Shown one piece after another: positions 56,490-64,000 of a DNA stretch of 64,000 nucleotides (position 1 is its first letter; each line of letters opens with the position of its first letter). This DNA comes from Acidobacteriota bacterium (GTDB lineage Bacteria > Acidobacteriota > Blastocatellia > RBC074), in assembly GCA_016196035.1 (NCBI GenBank), contig JACPYM010000088.1:1-64000 (forward strand), given 5' to 3'. The notes under the pieces were generated by a model that was not told where the DNA came from, ran no database searches, and saw nothing but the letters and a program-made list of their open reading frames with translations. Made by a program: the position numbers and the translations under genes.

Positions 56490-57881
56490 ATGCACGCAAC
56501 CGCCCTGGAACCTGACCACTCAATTTCCGCCGAGCAAAAGCAGGCCGCCCTCGAAGCCGTGCTGCACAGCCAGACGTTTGCGCGCGCGGACCAGTTAAAA
56601 AGCTTTCTGAAATACATCTGTGAAATGGAACTGGCGGGGCGGGGTCACGAGTTGACCGAATACTCGATCGGAGTCGAGGCACTGGGGCGGCCTGTCAATT
56701 ACTCGCCAGGCGATGATTCGGCGGTGCGTAACCGCGCGTTCGCGCTACGCAAAAAGTTACAGGAGTATTACGAACTCGAACAGCCCGTTGCGCCTGTCCG
56801 CATTGAACTGAATAAAGGCTCTTACTGTCCGCATTTTTTAAGCGGCCCACTGGCTGCCCAGTCGAAAGGTTTGGCGTTGGCCGCTTCCTCACCTGTCGTC
56901 GAACCGCTCGTGCCGCGGCCTGTAAGCCAGGAAGAAGCGCTGGCGGTTGCGCCTCAAACGCCCCCTGCCAAAAGGAATTGGTTGAGGGGATTCGTAGCCG
57001 GAGCCGCATTGATGGCGTTGACGGCTGGCGCACTTTATTGGTTCACCAGCCTGCGCCCAAATACGGCGGCGCAAACAGCGGCGCTCGCGCCTATCATCGC
57101 TGAAGCCTGGGGACCGTTGCTCACGCCCAATGCCGAAGTCTTGGTGTGTGTCGCCAATCCACCGAGCCTTTCGGTGCACCCTGACGTTATTTCAGGTTCG
57201 CCCTTTGCCACCTTCAATGATCCCAACGCCCGGCCCTTGCCCCTGGAATTGCTGGATTGGATCAAAGAACGCTACCCGACCACCAGCGGCCAACAACATT
57301 TGACGCTGACCACGAATAGTACTTATTGGGGTGATGCGCTCGGCGCGCTCACGGCCTATAAAACACTCGCGGCGGCAGGCACGGCGCCACGGTTGTTTCC
57401 TGAAATGGTGCTTTCCATGCCGGCCTTGCGGCAACGCAATGTCGTGTTGCTGGGCGCGGCGGAATACAGTCCGGCCATCGCGCATTTTCTGGCAAAGTGT
57501 CCGCTCACCGCCAACTTCTTGAATGGTATCGCCGCCACCGGGCAGCCGCAGCAACCGCTTTACCAGATAAAACGCGATCAGAGTAAGCGGATGACCCAGG
57601 TCTTTGGGTTAATTACAGTGCTGCCCAGCGATAGCTCGGTTAATCAGCAACATCGCACCGTCATCTTTTCCGGCATCAACTCCGCAGGCACACAGGCCGC
57701 TGCCGAGTTCTTCACTTCGCCGGAAAACCTACAGGTCCTGAAACAGCAACTCGCCAAGGACGGGCACACGACCTTTCCGCCCGCTTATCAGGTCGTCGTC
57801 CGGGTTGAAACCGATGACAACATTCTGCTGAATTATCATTACGAAACTTACCGGCTGATTCCACTTCCAGCAGGTCATTGA
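56490..57881 (+). CDS. Membrane one-component regulator (paralogue 2)
   Basis: 463 residues from MHATALEPD. Strongly similar to the protein at 48672-50072 across its whole length: head domain (LEAVLHSQTFARADQLKSFL, GVEALGRPVNYSPGDDSAVR), transmembrane helix at about 165-185, outer domain (EAWGPLLTPNAEVLVCVANP, VFGLITVLPSDSSVNQQHRT, FPPAYQVVVRVETDDNILLN). Differences lie mostly in the linker and in loops of the outer domain. It is presumably the regulator of TonB receptor 2. It ends 6 nt before the convergent alr stop, leaving no room for a terminator. Confidence 0.88.
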   Translation: MHATALEPDHSISAEQKQAALEAVLHSQTFARADQLKSFLKYICEMELAGRGHELTEYSIGVEALGRPVNYSPGDDSAVRNRAFALRKKLQEYYELEQPVAPVRIELNKGSYCPHFLSGPLAAQSKGLALAASSPVVEPLVPRPVSQEEALAVAPQTPPAKRNWLRGFVAGAALMALTAGALYWFTSLRPNTAAQTAALAPIIAEAWGPLLTPNAEVLVCVANPPSLSVHPDVISGSPFATFNDPNARPLPLELLDWIKERYPTTSGQQHLTLTTNSTYWGDALGALTAYKTLAAAGTAPRLFPEMVLSMPALRQRNVVLLGAAEYSPAIAHFLAKCPLTANFLNGIAATGQPQQPLYQIKRDQSKRMTQVFGLITVLPSDSSVNQQHRTVIFSGINSAGTQAAAEFFTSPENLQVLKQQLAKDGHTTFPPAYQVVVRVETDDNILLNYHYETYRLIPLPAGH

Positions 57882-57887
57882 TCGGCC

Positions 57888-59021
57888 TCAACGATAAACG
57901 TGCGGCACGCGCGCCGAAATTCCAGTCACGACTTCATACGACACGGTCCCTAGTAATGCGGCGACCTCTTCGGCGGTGATGCGCCGCGCGCCTTGCGCGC
58001 CAAGCAACACGACTTCATCATCGAGCGCGACCTCAAGCACTTCGGACACGTCAATCATCGTCAAATCCATGCTCACGCGCCCCACAATCGGCGCGCTACA
58101 CCCGCGCACCAGCACGTGTCCCTGATTCGACAAAGCGCGCCGCAAACCATCTGCATAACCAATCGGGATCGTCGCAATCCGGCTCTCACGTTGCGTGACA
58201 AAGGTTGCGCCATAACCGATTGCCGTACCCGCAGGTACCGTCTTCAACCAGGCGATGCGCGAATGCAGGGAGAGCACGGGACGCACAGCGGGCGGTGTCG
58301 CGCCCGGTTTCAGAATGTCGCCCGTCAGCCCATAGAGCAAGGCTCCCACCCGCACCAGCGTGCCGCGGGCCTGTGCATAGCCATGCATTCCCGCACTATT
58401 CGCTAGATGCCGCCACGTCGGCTCGAAGCCCTGCGACTTCAGAATCACCAGCGCTTCGTCGTAGCGTGCCAGTTGTGCCAAGGTATAAGAACTATTTTCA
58501 TCGTCGGCGCTGGCGAAATGCGTCATCAACCCGTCCAGTTCCAGATGTGTGAATTGTTTGAAGGCTTCGGCAAAGGCCGCGAGCTCAGCCAGCGGCAAGC
58601 CAAAGCGGCCCATCCCCGTGTCTACTTTGACGTGCACCTTGACGCGGCAGCCCTGGGCGCGCGCGGCTTCATTCAGCGTCGCCGCCGCATCCAGACGAAA
58701 GAGCGCGGGCGTCAGGTTGTGTGTGATGATTTCGCCAGCCTGGGCGGGCCAGAATCCACCCAGGCAGAAGATCGGTTTGGCAATACCCGCCGCGCGCAAT
58801 TCGAGCGCCTCTTCGATCAGCGCGACGCCAAACCAGTCCGCACCCGCCTCTTCTAAAACCTGAGCGCAACGCAGCGCGCCGTGCCCGTAGGCGTCCGCCT
58901 TGACGATGGACATAAGCTGGGTTGGCGGGTTCAACTGCTGTTTGAGCGTCCGGCAATTGTGCGCGAGGTTGGCGAGCGAGATTTCCACCCAGGTCGGGCG
59001 GGATGACGACGGCTGTATCAT
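57888..59021 (-). CDS. alr: Alanine racemase
   Basis: 377 residues from MIQPSSSRPTWVEISLANLA. The PLP-binding Lys41 lies in SIVKADAYGHGALRC, and the second catalytic residue, Tyr, lies in AIGYGATFVTQ. Other landmarks: KVDTGMGRFGLP, GLMTHFASADDE, HLANSAG, PIGYADGLRR, GRVSMDLTMIDVS. It makes D-alanine for peptidoglycan from L-alanine. It starts 7 nt after the dnaB stop and is thus in an operon with dnaB, a pairing also seen in other bacteria. Confidence 0.97.
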   Translation of the reverse strand: MIQPSSSRPTWVEISLANLAHNCRTLKQQLNPPTQLMSIVKADAYGHGALRCAQVLEEAGADWFGVALIEEALELRAAGIAKPIFCLGGFWPAQAGEIITHNLTPALFRLDAAATLNEAARAQGCRVKVHVKVDTGMGRFGLPLAELAAFAEAFKQFTHLELDGLMTHFASADDENSSYTLAQLARYDEALVILKSQGFEPTWRHLANSAGMHGYAQARGTLVRVGALLYGLTGDILKPGATPPAVRPVLSLHSRIAWLKTVPAGTAIGYGATFVTQRESRIATIPIGYADGLRRALSNQGHVLVRGCSAPIVGRVSMDLTMIDVSEVLEVALDDEVVLLGAQGARRITAEEVAALLGTVSYEVVTGISARVPHVYR

Positions 59022-59028
59022 GCGGGCA

Positions 59029-60393
59029 TCAACCTTCGCGGAATTTGTCTTCAAACTTGGTGAGTTGTTTGAGGAAGACCAACTCGACCGCCCCGGTCGG
59101 GCCGTTGCGCTGTTTGCCAATAATAATTTCAGCGATGTTCTGCTTCTCGGTTTCGGGTTTGTAGTAGTCCTCGCGGTAAATGAACATCACGACGTCGGCG
59201 TCCTGCTCGATGCTGCCCGATTCACGCAAATCTGAAAGCTGCGGACGGCTGCCCGTGCGTTGTTCCGGCGCGCGCGAAAGCTGCGAAAGCGCGATCAGCG
59301 GGACATTCAATTCCTTGGCCAGCATCTTCAGTTCGCGCGAAATTTGGGAAACTTCCTGTTGGCGCGATTCGATGCGCCCGCGCCCGCTCATCAACTGCAA
59401 GTAATCAATCACGATCAAGTCGAGCGATTTCTGCTCATTTTTCAAGCGGCGGGCTTTGGCGCGCATTTCCAGCACGGACATGCCCGGCGTGTCATCCAGA
59501 AAAACCTTAGCCTCTGAAAGCTCGCCCACGGCCAGTGCGAGTTTGCGCCAGTCATCTTTGCTGAGCATCCCACTGCGCAAGCGGTGCGCGTCAATGCGCG
59601 CTTGCGAACAGAGCATGCGGTTGACCAACTGCTCCTTGCTCATTTCCAGCGAGAAGACGCCGACGACGGCCTTTTGGCCGTGATGTTGCACGCGCAGTGC
59701 GGCGTTTTGCGCGACGTTCAAACAAAACGCCGTTTTGCCCATCGAAGGCCGCGCCGCAACGATAATCAAATCGCCGCGCTGCAAGCCTGAAGTCATGTAA
59801 TCGAGATCGGTAAAGCCCGTCGCGATGCCGGTGATCAATTGGCCGCGCCCGGCAATCTCTTCGATGTGTTTGAGCTGGCTTTCGGCGACTTCGCTGAGCG
59901 GCGTGAAGCCTTGTTTGATGCGGTCTTCGGCGATGCCGAGGATCAGGCGTTCGGCTTGATCGAGGATGAGTTCCGGCTCCTCCTCTTCGTCAAAGGCCAT
60001 CGTCATCACCTGACTGGCGGCGTGAATCAGCCGCCGCAGCGTGGACTTGCCTTTGGTGATGCGCGTGTAATTGTCCAGGTTCGAGAAACGCGGCACACCA
60101 TCGAACAGCGAGGCGATATACGCCGCGCCGCCAACCTGCTCCAATTCGCCCGCGCGCCGCAATTCCTCCTGCAAGGTGATCGGATCAATCGCCCGGCCCT
60201 GCTCATACAGGTAAATCATCTTTTCGTAGATGCGTTTGTGCGAAGGCAGGAAGAAATCATCCGGCTTGAGTCGTTCGGCAGCCTGGTTGATGGTGGAATT
60301 GTCGAGCAGAATCACGCCGAGGATCAGCCGTTCGGCCTCGACGTTATTGGGCATCTGTTTGTCTAAGGCAGCATCGCCTCTGCGGTCAGCCAT
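59029..60393 (-). CDS. dnaB: Replicative DNA helicase DnaB
   Basis: 454 residues, the usual length. N-terminal domain starts [20 protein letters not shown]. The RecA-like domain has Walker [31 protein letters not shown], Walker [17 protein letters not shown] and the C-terminal [40 protein letters not shown]. It unwinds DNA at the replication fork as a hexamer. No intein is present. alr follows directly. Confidence 0.98.
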   Translation of the reverse strand: MADRRGDAALDKQMPNNVEAERLILGVILLDNSTINQAAERLKPDDFFLPSHKRIYEKMIYLYEQGRAIDPITLQEELRRAGELEQVGGAAYIASLFDGVPRFSNLDNYTRITKGKSTLRRLIHAASQVMTMAFDEEEEPELILDQAERLILGIAEDRIKQGFTPLSEVAESQLKHIEEIAGRGQLITGIATGFTDLDYMTSGLQRGDLIIVAARPSMGKTAFCLNVAQNAALRVQHHGQKAVVGVFSLEMSKEQLVNRMLCSQARIDAHRLRSGMLSKDDWRKLALAVGELSEAKVFLDDTPGMSVLEMRAKARRLKNEQKSLDLIVIDYLQLMSGRGRIESRQQEVSQISRELKMLAKELNVPLIALSQLSRAPEQRTGSRPQLSDLRESGSIEQDADVVMFIYREDYYKPETEKQNIAEIIIGKQRNGPTGAVELVFLKQLTKFEDKFREG

Positions 60394-60499
60394 AATGTTT
60401 TGTCTTGAATGAAGGTGATCTGAAAGCGATGTGCATCTTATGCGGAACCGGAGACTGGCTCAAGCTACGCGGAAGAATCGAGTGCGGCAGGCGAATTCA

Positions 60500-61738
60500 T
60501 CAAGCCAACTCCGCTGCACCATCTTTTTGCCGTGAGCGATAGATGAAATTGGCCCGGCCAAAGCGCACCTCGCAACCGTCTTCCAGCCGCATCTCTTTAA
60601 TGCGTTTGCCGTTGACGAAGGTGCCATTGCTGCTTTCCTGATCAAACAGATAGTAATGGTCGTCTTCCACCAACAGGCGAGCGTGGCGTTTGGAAACCGA
60701 AGGATGTTCGATCACAAAGGCATTGTTGAGCGTGCGGCCCACAAAGACTTCGTCGCGGTTGAGGATGAAGGCGATGCGTTCGTCGCCATCTTGCGTGACC
60801 GAAACGAAATGCGGGCGGTTGTCCAGATTCTCGCGCGCGGGGATGCGAATGTTGGCGCCGCAGCGTGTGCAGAATTTCGCGCCGGGTCGTTGCGGCTCGC
60901 TGCACACCGGGCAAAGCTCCAGCTCTTCAGGGTCAGGAATCAGCACGCCGCAGCGCGGGCACGGCATCCCGGCTTTGCCTTTCGCGCCGCATTGCTGGCA
61001 ATAGCGGCGCGTCGGCATCAGCAAGGTGCCTTCGCGGTGCGGCGAGGTGTCGGCGTGATACTTGATGCGCGTGCGCACCCAGAAAAACAGCGCCATCATC
61101 GTGCCGACCAGCAGGGCAAAAAAGATCAAGTGGATTTTGGTCGCGCCTTCCAGCAGCGTGTCGAACAGCGCGTGCAGCAACGCGGCGATCAACCAGCCCC
61201 TGACCAAAATGGGCGCGCGTTCGCTGACGAGATTGGGTTTGGTTTTGGCCTGGCAAAGCGCCAGCCCCCAGATGGCCGAAAACAACGCGTGGCCGGGATT
61301 GGAAAGCGAGCCGCGCAACCAGACGAGCATGGGATTGTTCTGCGCGATGTAAACGATGTTTTCGACGGCGGCAAAACCTAAGGCGGCAGAGGCGCTGTAA
61401 ATCACGCCGTCCAACGGCTCATCGAATTCGGGCTGCCGGTAGGCGTAAACCCAGACCATCAACATCTTGATCGCTTCCTCGACCGGGCCGACGACGCAGA
61501 AGAAAACCAGAATGTGCGAGATTTGCGTCTCACCCGCGAACAGATAAAACGCTTTCTGGCCGATGACATTCAGAAAGAGGGCGGGAATGGTGGCGAGCGA
61601 TCCCAGCAGAAAGGTGACCGCAATCAGCTTGAACGGCGGACGCTTGTAGCGGCTGTGCGTATAGAAATACACCAGCCACACCACGCATGGCAGCAAGGAA
61701 ATCAGAGGGATGAAGATGAGTTGCTGAAGGTCAGACAT
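60500..61738 (-). CDS. PrsW-type membrane protease fused to zinc ribbons and FHA domain
   Basis: About 412 residues from MSDLQQLIFI. The N-terminal 230 residues are a PrsW glutamic/metalloprotease with seven or eight membrane helices. The active-site EEAIK is in CVVGPVEEAIKMLMVW, followed by GFAAVENIVYI and SNPGHALFSAIWGLAL. A double zinc ribbon follows (YCQQCGAKGKAGMPCPRCGV, LCPVCSEPQRPGAKFCTRCG). The last about 85 residues are an FHA domain (FVGRTLNNAFVIEHPSVSKR, SSNGTFVNGKRIKEM) that would bind phosphothreonine. PrsW in Bacillus cuts an anti-sigma factor. It is downstream of the FHA-GAF-phosphatase. Confidence 0.93.
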   Translation of the reverse strand: MSDLQQLIFIPLISLLPCVVWLVYFYTHSRYKRPPFKLIAVTFLLGSLATIPALFLNVIGQKAFYLFAGETQISHILVFFCVVGPVEEAIKMLMVWVYAYRQPEFDEPLDGVIYSASAALGFAAVENIVYIAQNNPMLVWLRGSLSNPGHALFSAIWGLALCQAKTKPNLVSERAPILVRGWLIAALLHALFDTLLEGATKIHLIFFALLVGTMMALFFWVRTRIKYHADTSPHREGTLLMPTRRYCQQCGAKGKAGMPCPRCGVLIPDPEELELCPVCSEPQRPGAKFCTRCGANIRIPARENLDNRPHFVSVTQDGDERIAFILNRDEVFVGRTLNNAFVIEHPSVSKRHARLLVEDDHYYLFDQESSNGTFVNGKRIKEMRLEDGCEVRFGRANFIYRSRQKDGAAELA

Positions 61739-61740
61739 TC

Positions 61741-61844
61741 GATTGCGGATTGCAGATTGCAGATGGCAGATGGCAGACACAGCAAAACACAACCACAGTG
61801 GCGGCCTCGCTCAATCCGCAATCCGCAATCTGCAATCCGCAATC
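61741..61844. repeat. Inverted repeat of GATTGCGGATTGCAGATTGC type (family F)
   Basis: GATTGCGGATTGCAGATTGC (61741-61760) and its exact complement (61825-61844) bound the gap between two genes. Both arms extend into degenerate copies of the same 7-mer. The right arm overlaps the stop codon of the phosphatase gene. Confidence 0.9.
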
Positions 61845-63612
61845 ATTCAAGGCTCTTCCGCTTCAAAATCACGAGCGTCAGATCGTCTACGCTCTTGGCT
61901 TTGCCCACGAATTTTTGCAGCGCATCGTCAATGCGGTCGCGCAAGCCAGCGGCGGTGCGACCACGATTGCGTTGCACGATCTCGATCAAACGCGCCTCGC
62001 CGAATTCTTCGCCCGCTTCGTCCTGGCTTTCGGTCACGCCATCGGAATAGATCACCAGCACATCACCGGGTTCGAGGTGCGCCATGCCTTCGTGATAATC
62101 ACCAAAGGGCGTGATGCCGACCGGGAAGCCGCCGATGTCGAGCGTGGTGATTTCGCCGCTTGTGCGTACCAATAACGGCGAATTATGACCGCCGTTGATG
62201 TAAGTCAGTTGATGCGTGCGCGGATCGAGTTCGCTGTAAAACAGCGTGACATAACGATTCGAGGGCGTGTTGTCGTAAATGTATTGGTTGATCTCGGTGA
62301 CGATTTCGCTCGGCGCCAGCCGCGTCGTGCATTGCGCGCGCACCGCCGCGTGGATTGAAGACATCAAGAGCGCCGCGCCCGTGCCTTTGCCCGAAACATC
62401 GCCCAGTGCAATCACGATGCGCCCGTCGCGTTTCTGGATAAAGTCGTAATAATCGCCGCCGACTTCGTAACAAGGGAAACTGACGCCCATCAAATCATAG
62501 CCGTTGATGGCGGGCGGCGCTGCCGGGTGCAGCCGCAACTGAATTTCACTGGCGACCGCCAGTTCATTGGCCAAACGCTTCTGTTCGGCTTGCACATCCA
62601 GCAGGCGCACGTTCTCGATGCGGATGGCCGCGACCCCGGCAATCAGCGTCAGCAATTCCAAATCGCGTTTGGTAAAACGATTGCTGTGCAGCGGGCTGTC
62701 CACGTAAACCATCCCCAAGACGCGCTCTTCGATGGCGAGCGGGACAGCCATGATCGAACGGATGCCGCCGAGCATGATGGATTGATTGGCGGCAAAGCGC
62801 GGATCGTGTTGCGCGTCGGAGGTCAGCAGCGCTTTGCGTTGTTGCAAAACCTGCTCGGTAATCGAGCGGCTCAACGAAACCTCGGTGCTGTTATCGCCGC
62901 CGCTTGTTTTTTGCGCTTTGCAGACCAACTCTGCCGCGCCAATTTTGGCCGGCTCATTCTTTTTGCCTTCTGGCGTTTCCAGCAACATCACGTAGCCCCG
63001 GTCGGCCCGAATCGCCTGAAAGACGCAATCCAGCACTTGCGACAAGGTATCGTCCAGCGAGAGCGGCGTGAGCAAGGTCACACTGACGCGGCTGATGAGC
63101 GCGAGGGTGTCGTCCTGCTGCGTGATGATCTGGGCGCTAGGTTGGCTAATCGGTTGCTGAATGGCTTGCGCAATCAGCGTCTGATGGCTGCTGTCAATCG
63201 TGGTCAGCAGATTGGCTTGCGAATTGCTGACCGTGCCCGCGATGGTGACTTCGGTTTCCGATGGAGTGTAACTGTCGGCCAACAGAATTTGCGTGCGCCC
63301 CTTGGTGCGCGTGGTGTCGGCGCGATCATTGAATTCGATGGCGGTCTCGCCGATGCGAATCACGTCACCGTCTTTCAACATCACCGGCACCGTCATGCGT
63401 ACATCATTGAGCAAGGTGCCGTTGGCGCTACCCAGATCGCTGAGCCAGAAGCTGTCGCCCCGGCTGCGCACTTCGGCGTGCAGGCGCGAGGCGAAAGGGT
63501 CTTCGACACAGAGATCGTTGCGCGCAGAACGGCCAATCGTGATGCGCGAGCGATTCAATTCGGCGACTGAATCCCCGCCCGAAGGGGAAACTCTGACGAT
63601 CAGACGCGGCAT
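61843..63612 (-). CDS. FHA-GAF-PP2C/SpoIIE-type phosphatase (RsbU-like)
   Basis: 589 residues. FHA domain at about 20-95 (ITIGRSARNDLCVEDPFASR, LGSANGTLLNDVRM). GAF domain at about 185-335 (TLSQVLDCVFQAIRADRGYV, ILGMVYVDSPLHSNRFTKRD). PPM phosphatase at about 370-585 (PCYEVGGDYYDFIQKRDGRI, IVIALGDVSGKGTGAALLMS, YINGGHNSPLLV, LVIYSDGVTESQDEAGEEFG), with the metal-binding Asp in GGDYYD, GDVSGKG and SDGVTE. It dephosphorylates anti-anti-sigma or related proteins in partner switching. It is followed by PrsW-FHA, so both may respond to the same threonine kinase. Confidence 0.95.
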   Translation of the reverse strand: MPRLIVRVSPSGGDSVAELNRSRITIGRSARNDLCVEDPFASRLHAEVRSRGDSFWLSDLGSANGTLLNDVRMTVPVMLKDGDVIRIGETAIEFNDRADTTRTKGRTQILLADSYTPSETEVTIAGTVSNSQANLLTTIDSSHQTLIAQAIQQPISQPSAQIITQQDDTLALISRVSVTLLTPLSLDDTLSQVLDCVFQAIRADRGYVMLLETPEGKKNEPAKIGAAELVCKAQKTSGGDNSTEVSLSRSITEQVLQQRKALLTSDAQHDPRFAANQSIMLGGIRSIMAVPLAIEERVLGMVYVDSPLHSNRFTKRDLELLTLIAGVAAIRIENVRLLDVQAEQKRLANELAVASEIQLRLHPAAPPAINGYDLMGVSFPCYEVGGDYYDFIQKRDGRIVIALGDVSGKGTGAALLMSSIHAAVRAQCTTRLAPSEIVTEINQYIYDNTPSNRYVTLFYSELDPRTHQLTYINGGHNSPLLVRTSGEITTLDIGGFPVGITPFGDYHEGMAHLEPGDVLVIYSDGVTESQDEAGEEFGEARLIEIVQRNRGRTAAGLRDRIDDALQKFVGKAKSVDDLTLVILKRKSLE

Positions 63613-63621
63613 AGTGGGAGT

Positions 63622-63751
63622 AAATCAAAAGGCAAAAATCAAAAAGCAAAAATCAAAAGGGCGGCTTACAAGACTCCGATCATTCAATCACACTAAACTT
63701 TGCCTTTTGATTTTTGCCTTTTTGCTTGCTTGGATTTTGCCTTTTGCCTTT
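63622..63751. repeat. A/T-rich inverted simple repeat (AAATCAAAAGGC type, family G)
   Basis: AAATCAAAAGGCAAAAATCA and degenerate copies (63622-63661) face CTTTGCCTTTTGATTTTTGC and further copies (63698-63751). It fills the gap between the partial gene and the phosphatase gene. Confidence 0.75.
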
Positions 63752-63755
63752 CTAA

Positions 63756-64000
63756 CTACGGTTCCTGAAAACTGTTTTGATAGCCTTTGCCCGCAGCATT
63801 CTCTTTGCGCGCTTCGGGCTGTTTCGTTTTATCCGCCTGCACGGAGTTGAGCAATTCCTTCTGCTGCCGCTCGTTTTCCTTGCGCGCGGCCTTTTCCGTA
63901 TCTCTGGCCCCGCTCTGGGAAGTGCCGGCATAGATGCCGCTATCGCACTTCTTGTAATACTCATACGCCTTACCGGGCTGCCCAAGCCCGCGATACGAAC
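63756..64000 (-). CDS. C-terminal part of an unidentified protein, cut by the window edge
   Basis: An open frame with no start in the window, ending in TAG at 63756-63758. It reads SYRGLGQPGKAYEYYKKCDS and continues into a charged, Lys/Glu/Gln-rich tail ending NAAGKGYQNSFQEP. The first part resembles the end of a TPR unit. Reading in the other frames gives basic, Arg-rich sequence or early stops, so this frame is preferred. It would be upstream in the phosphatase-PrsW operon. Confidence 0.75.
   Translation of the reverse strand, partial: SYRGLGQPGKAYEYYKKCDSGIYAGTSQSGARDTEKAARKENERQQKELLNSVQADKTKQPEARKENAAGKGYQNSFQEP

Noticed and set aside
51687-57881. Cassette 2 as a simple tandem copy of cassette 1
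   Set aside because: The regulators are strongly similar but the TonB barrels and gene order differ, and a LURP-one gene is inserted, so this is an old or independent assembly rather than a recent duplication.

Overview
The window looks like chromosome from a GC-rich Acidobacteriota, most likely class Blastocatellia. This is inferred from gene content, not from a marker gene: two Oar-type TonB-dependent receptors of about 1,150 residues with N-terminal carboxypeptidase-regulatory-like domains, winged-helix/TPR regulators, a Ser/Thr kinase fused to an SUMF1 domain, Tat-exported Gfo/Idh/MocA and enolase-superfamily enzymes, DUF3500, and many secreted beta-propeller proteins. I recognise no rRNA, tRNA, CRISPR array, plasmid or phage gene.

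Layout. 0.1-2.4 kb: minus-strand operon of PPIase, amidohydrolase and cupin. 2.7-7.0 kb: zinc-ribbon membrane protein, kinase-SUMF1 fusion, GH140-like hydrolase. 7.1-10.7 kb: accessory block with a REP-associated tyrosine transposase between inverted REPs, an AT-richer SF2 helicase, and a small protein/HNH endonuclease pair. 10.7-20.8 kb: DOPA-dioxygenase homologue, decayed acyl-CoA ligase, winged-helix/TPR regulator, YVTN/cytochrome c protein, CocE-type hydrolase, F420-dependent-type reductase. 20.9-26.7 kb: DUF3500, Cys-rich secreted protein, exported FAH-fold protein, AraC regulator, lectin-like propeller protein. 26.9-28.5 kb: an HPr-kinase-like ATPase next to a PqqD-like protein whose C-terminal tail resembles a RiPP precursor. 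28.7-39.3 kb: TolB-like and giant NHL/IPT secreted proteins, a mannose-6-phosphate-isomerase-type cupin, exported PHP protein, Uma2 nuclease, seven-haem cytochrome. 39.6-57.9 kb: a carbohydrate/sugar-acid locus with a dehydrogenase, enolase-superfamily dehydratases, esterases, two TonB receptors and two paralogous membrane regulators sharing a conserved upstream motif. One part has been deleted, joining an esterase 5' fragment to a dehydratase 3' fragment. 57.9-64.0 kb: alr, dnaB, and a signalling operon of PrsW-FHA, FHA-GAF-PP2C phosphatase and a partial gene.

The intergenic space is unusually rich in palindromic elements of several unrelated families. The most prominent is an approximately 180-bp element with inverted-repeat arms, with seven complete or partial copies, mostly between convergent genes; its ends several times supply the stop codon of the neighbouring gene. 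The most promising candidate systems are the PqqD-tail/HPrK-like pair, the duplicated regulator-TonB-dehydratase cassette with its AACGTT-N4-AACGTT motif, and this repeat family.
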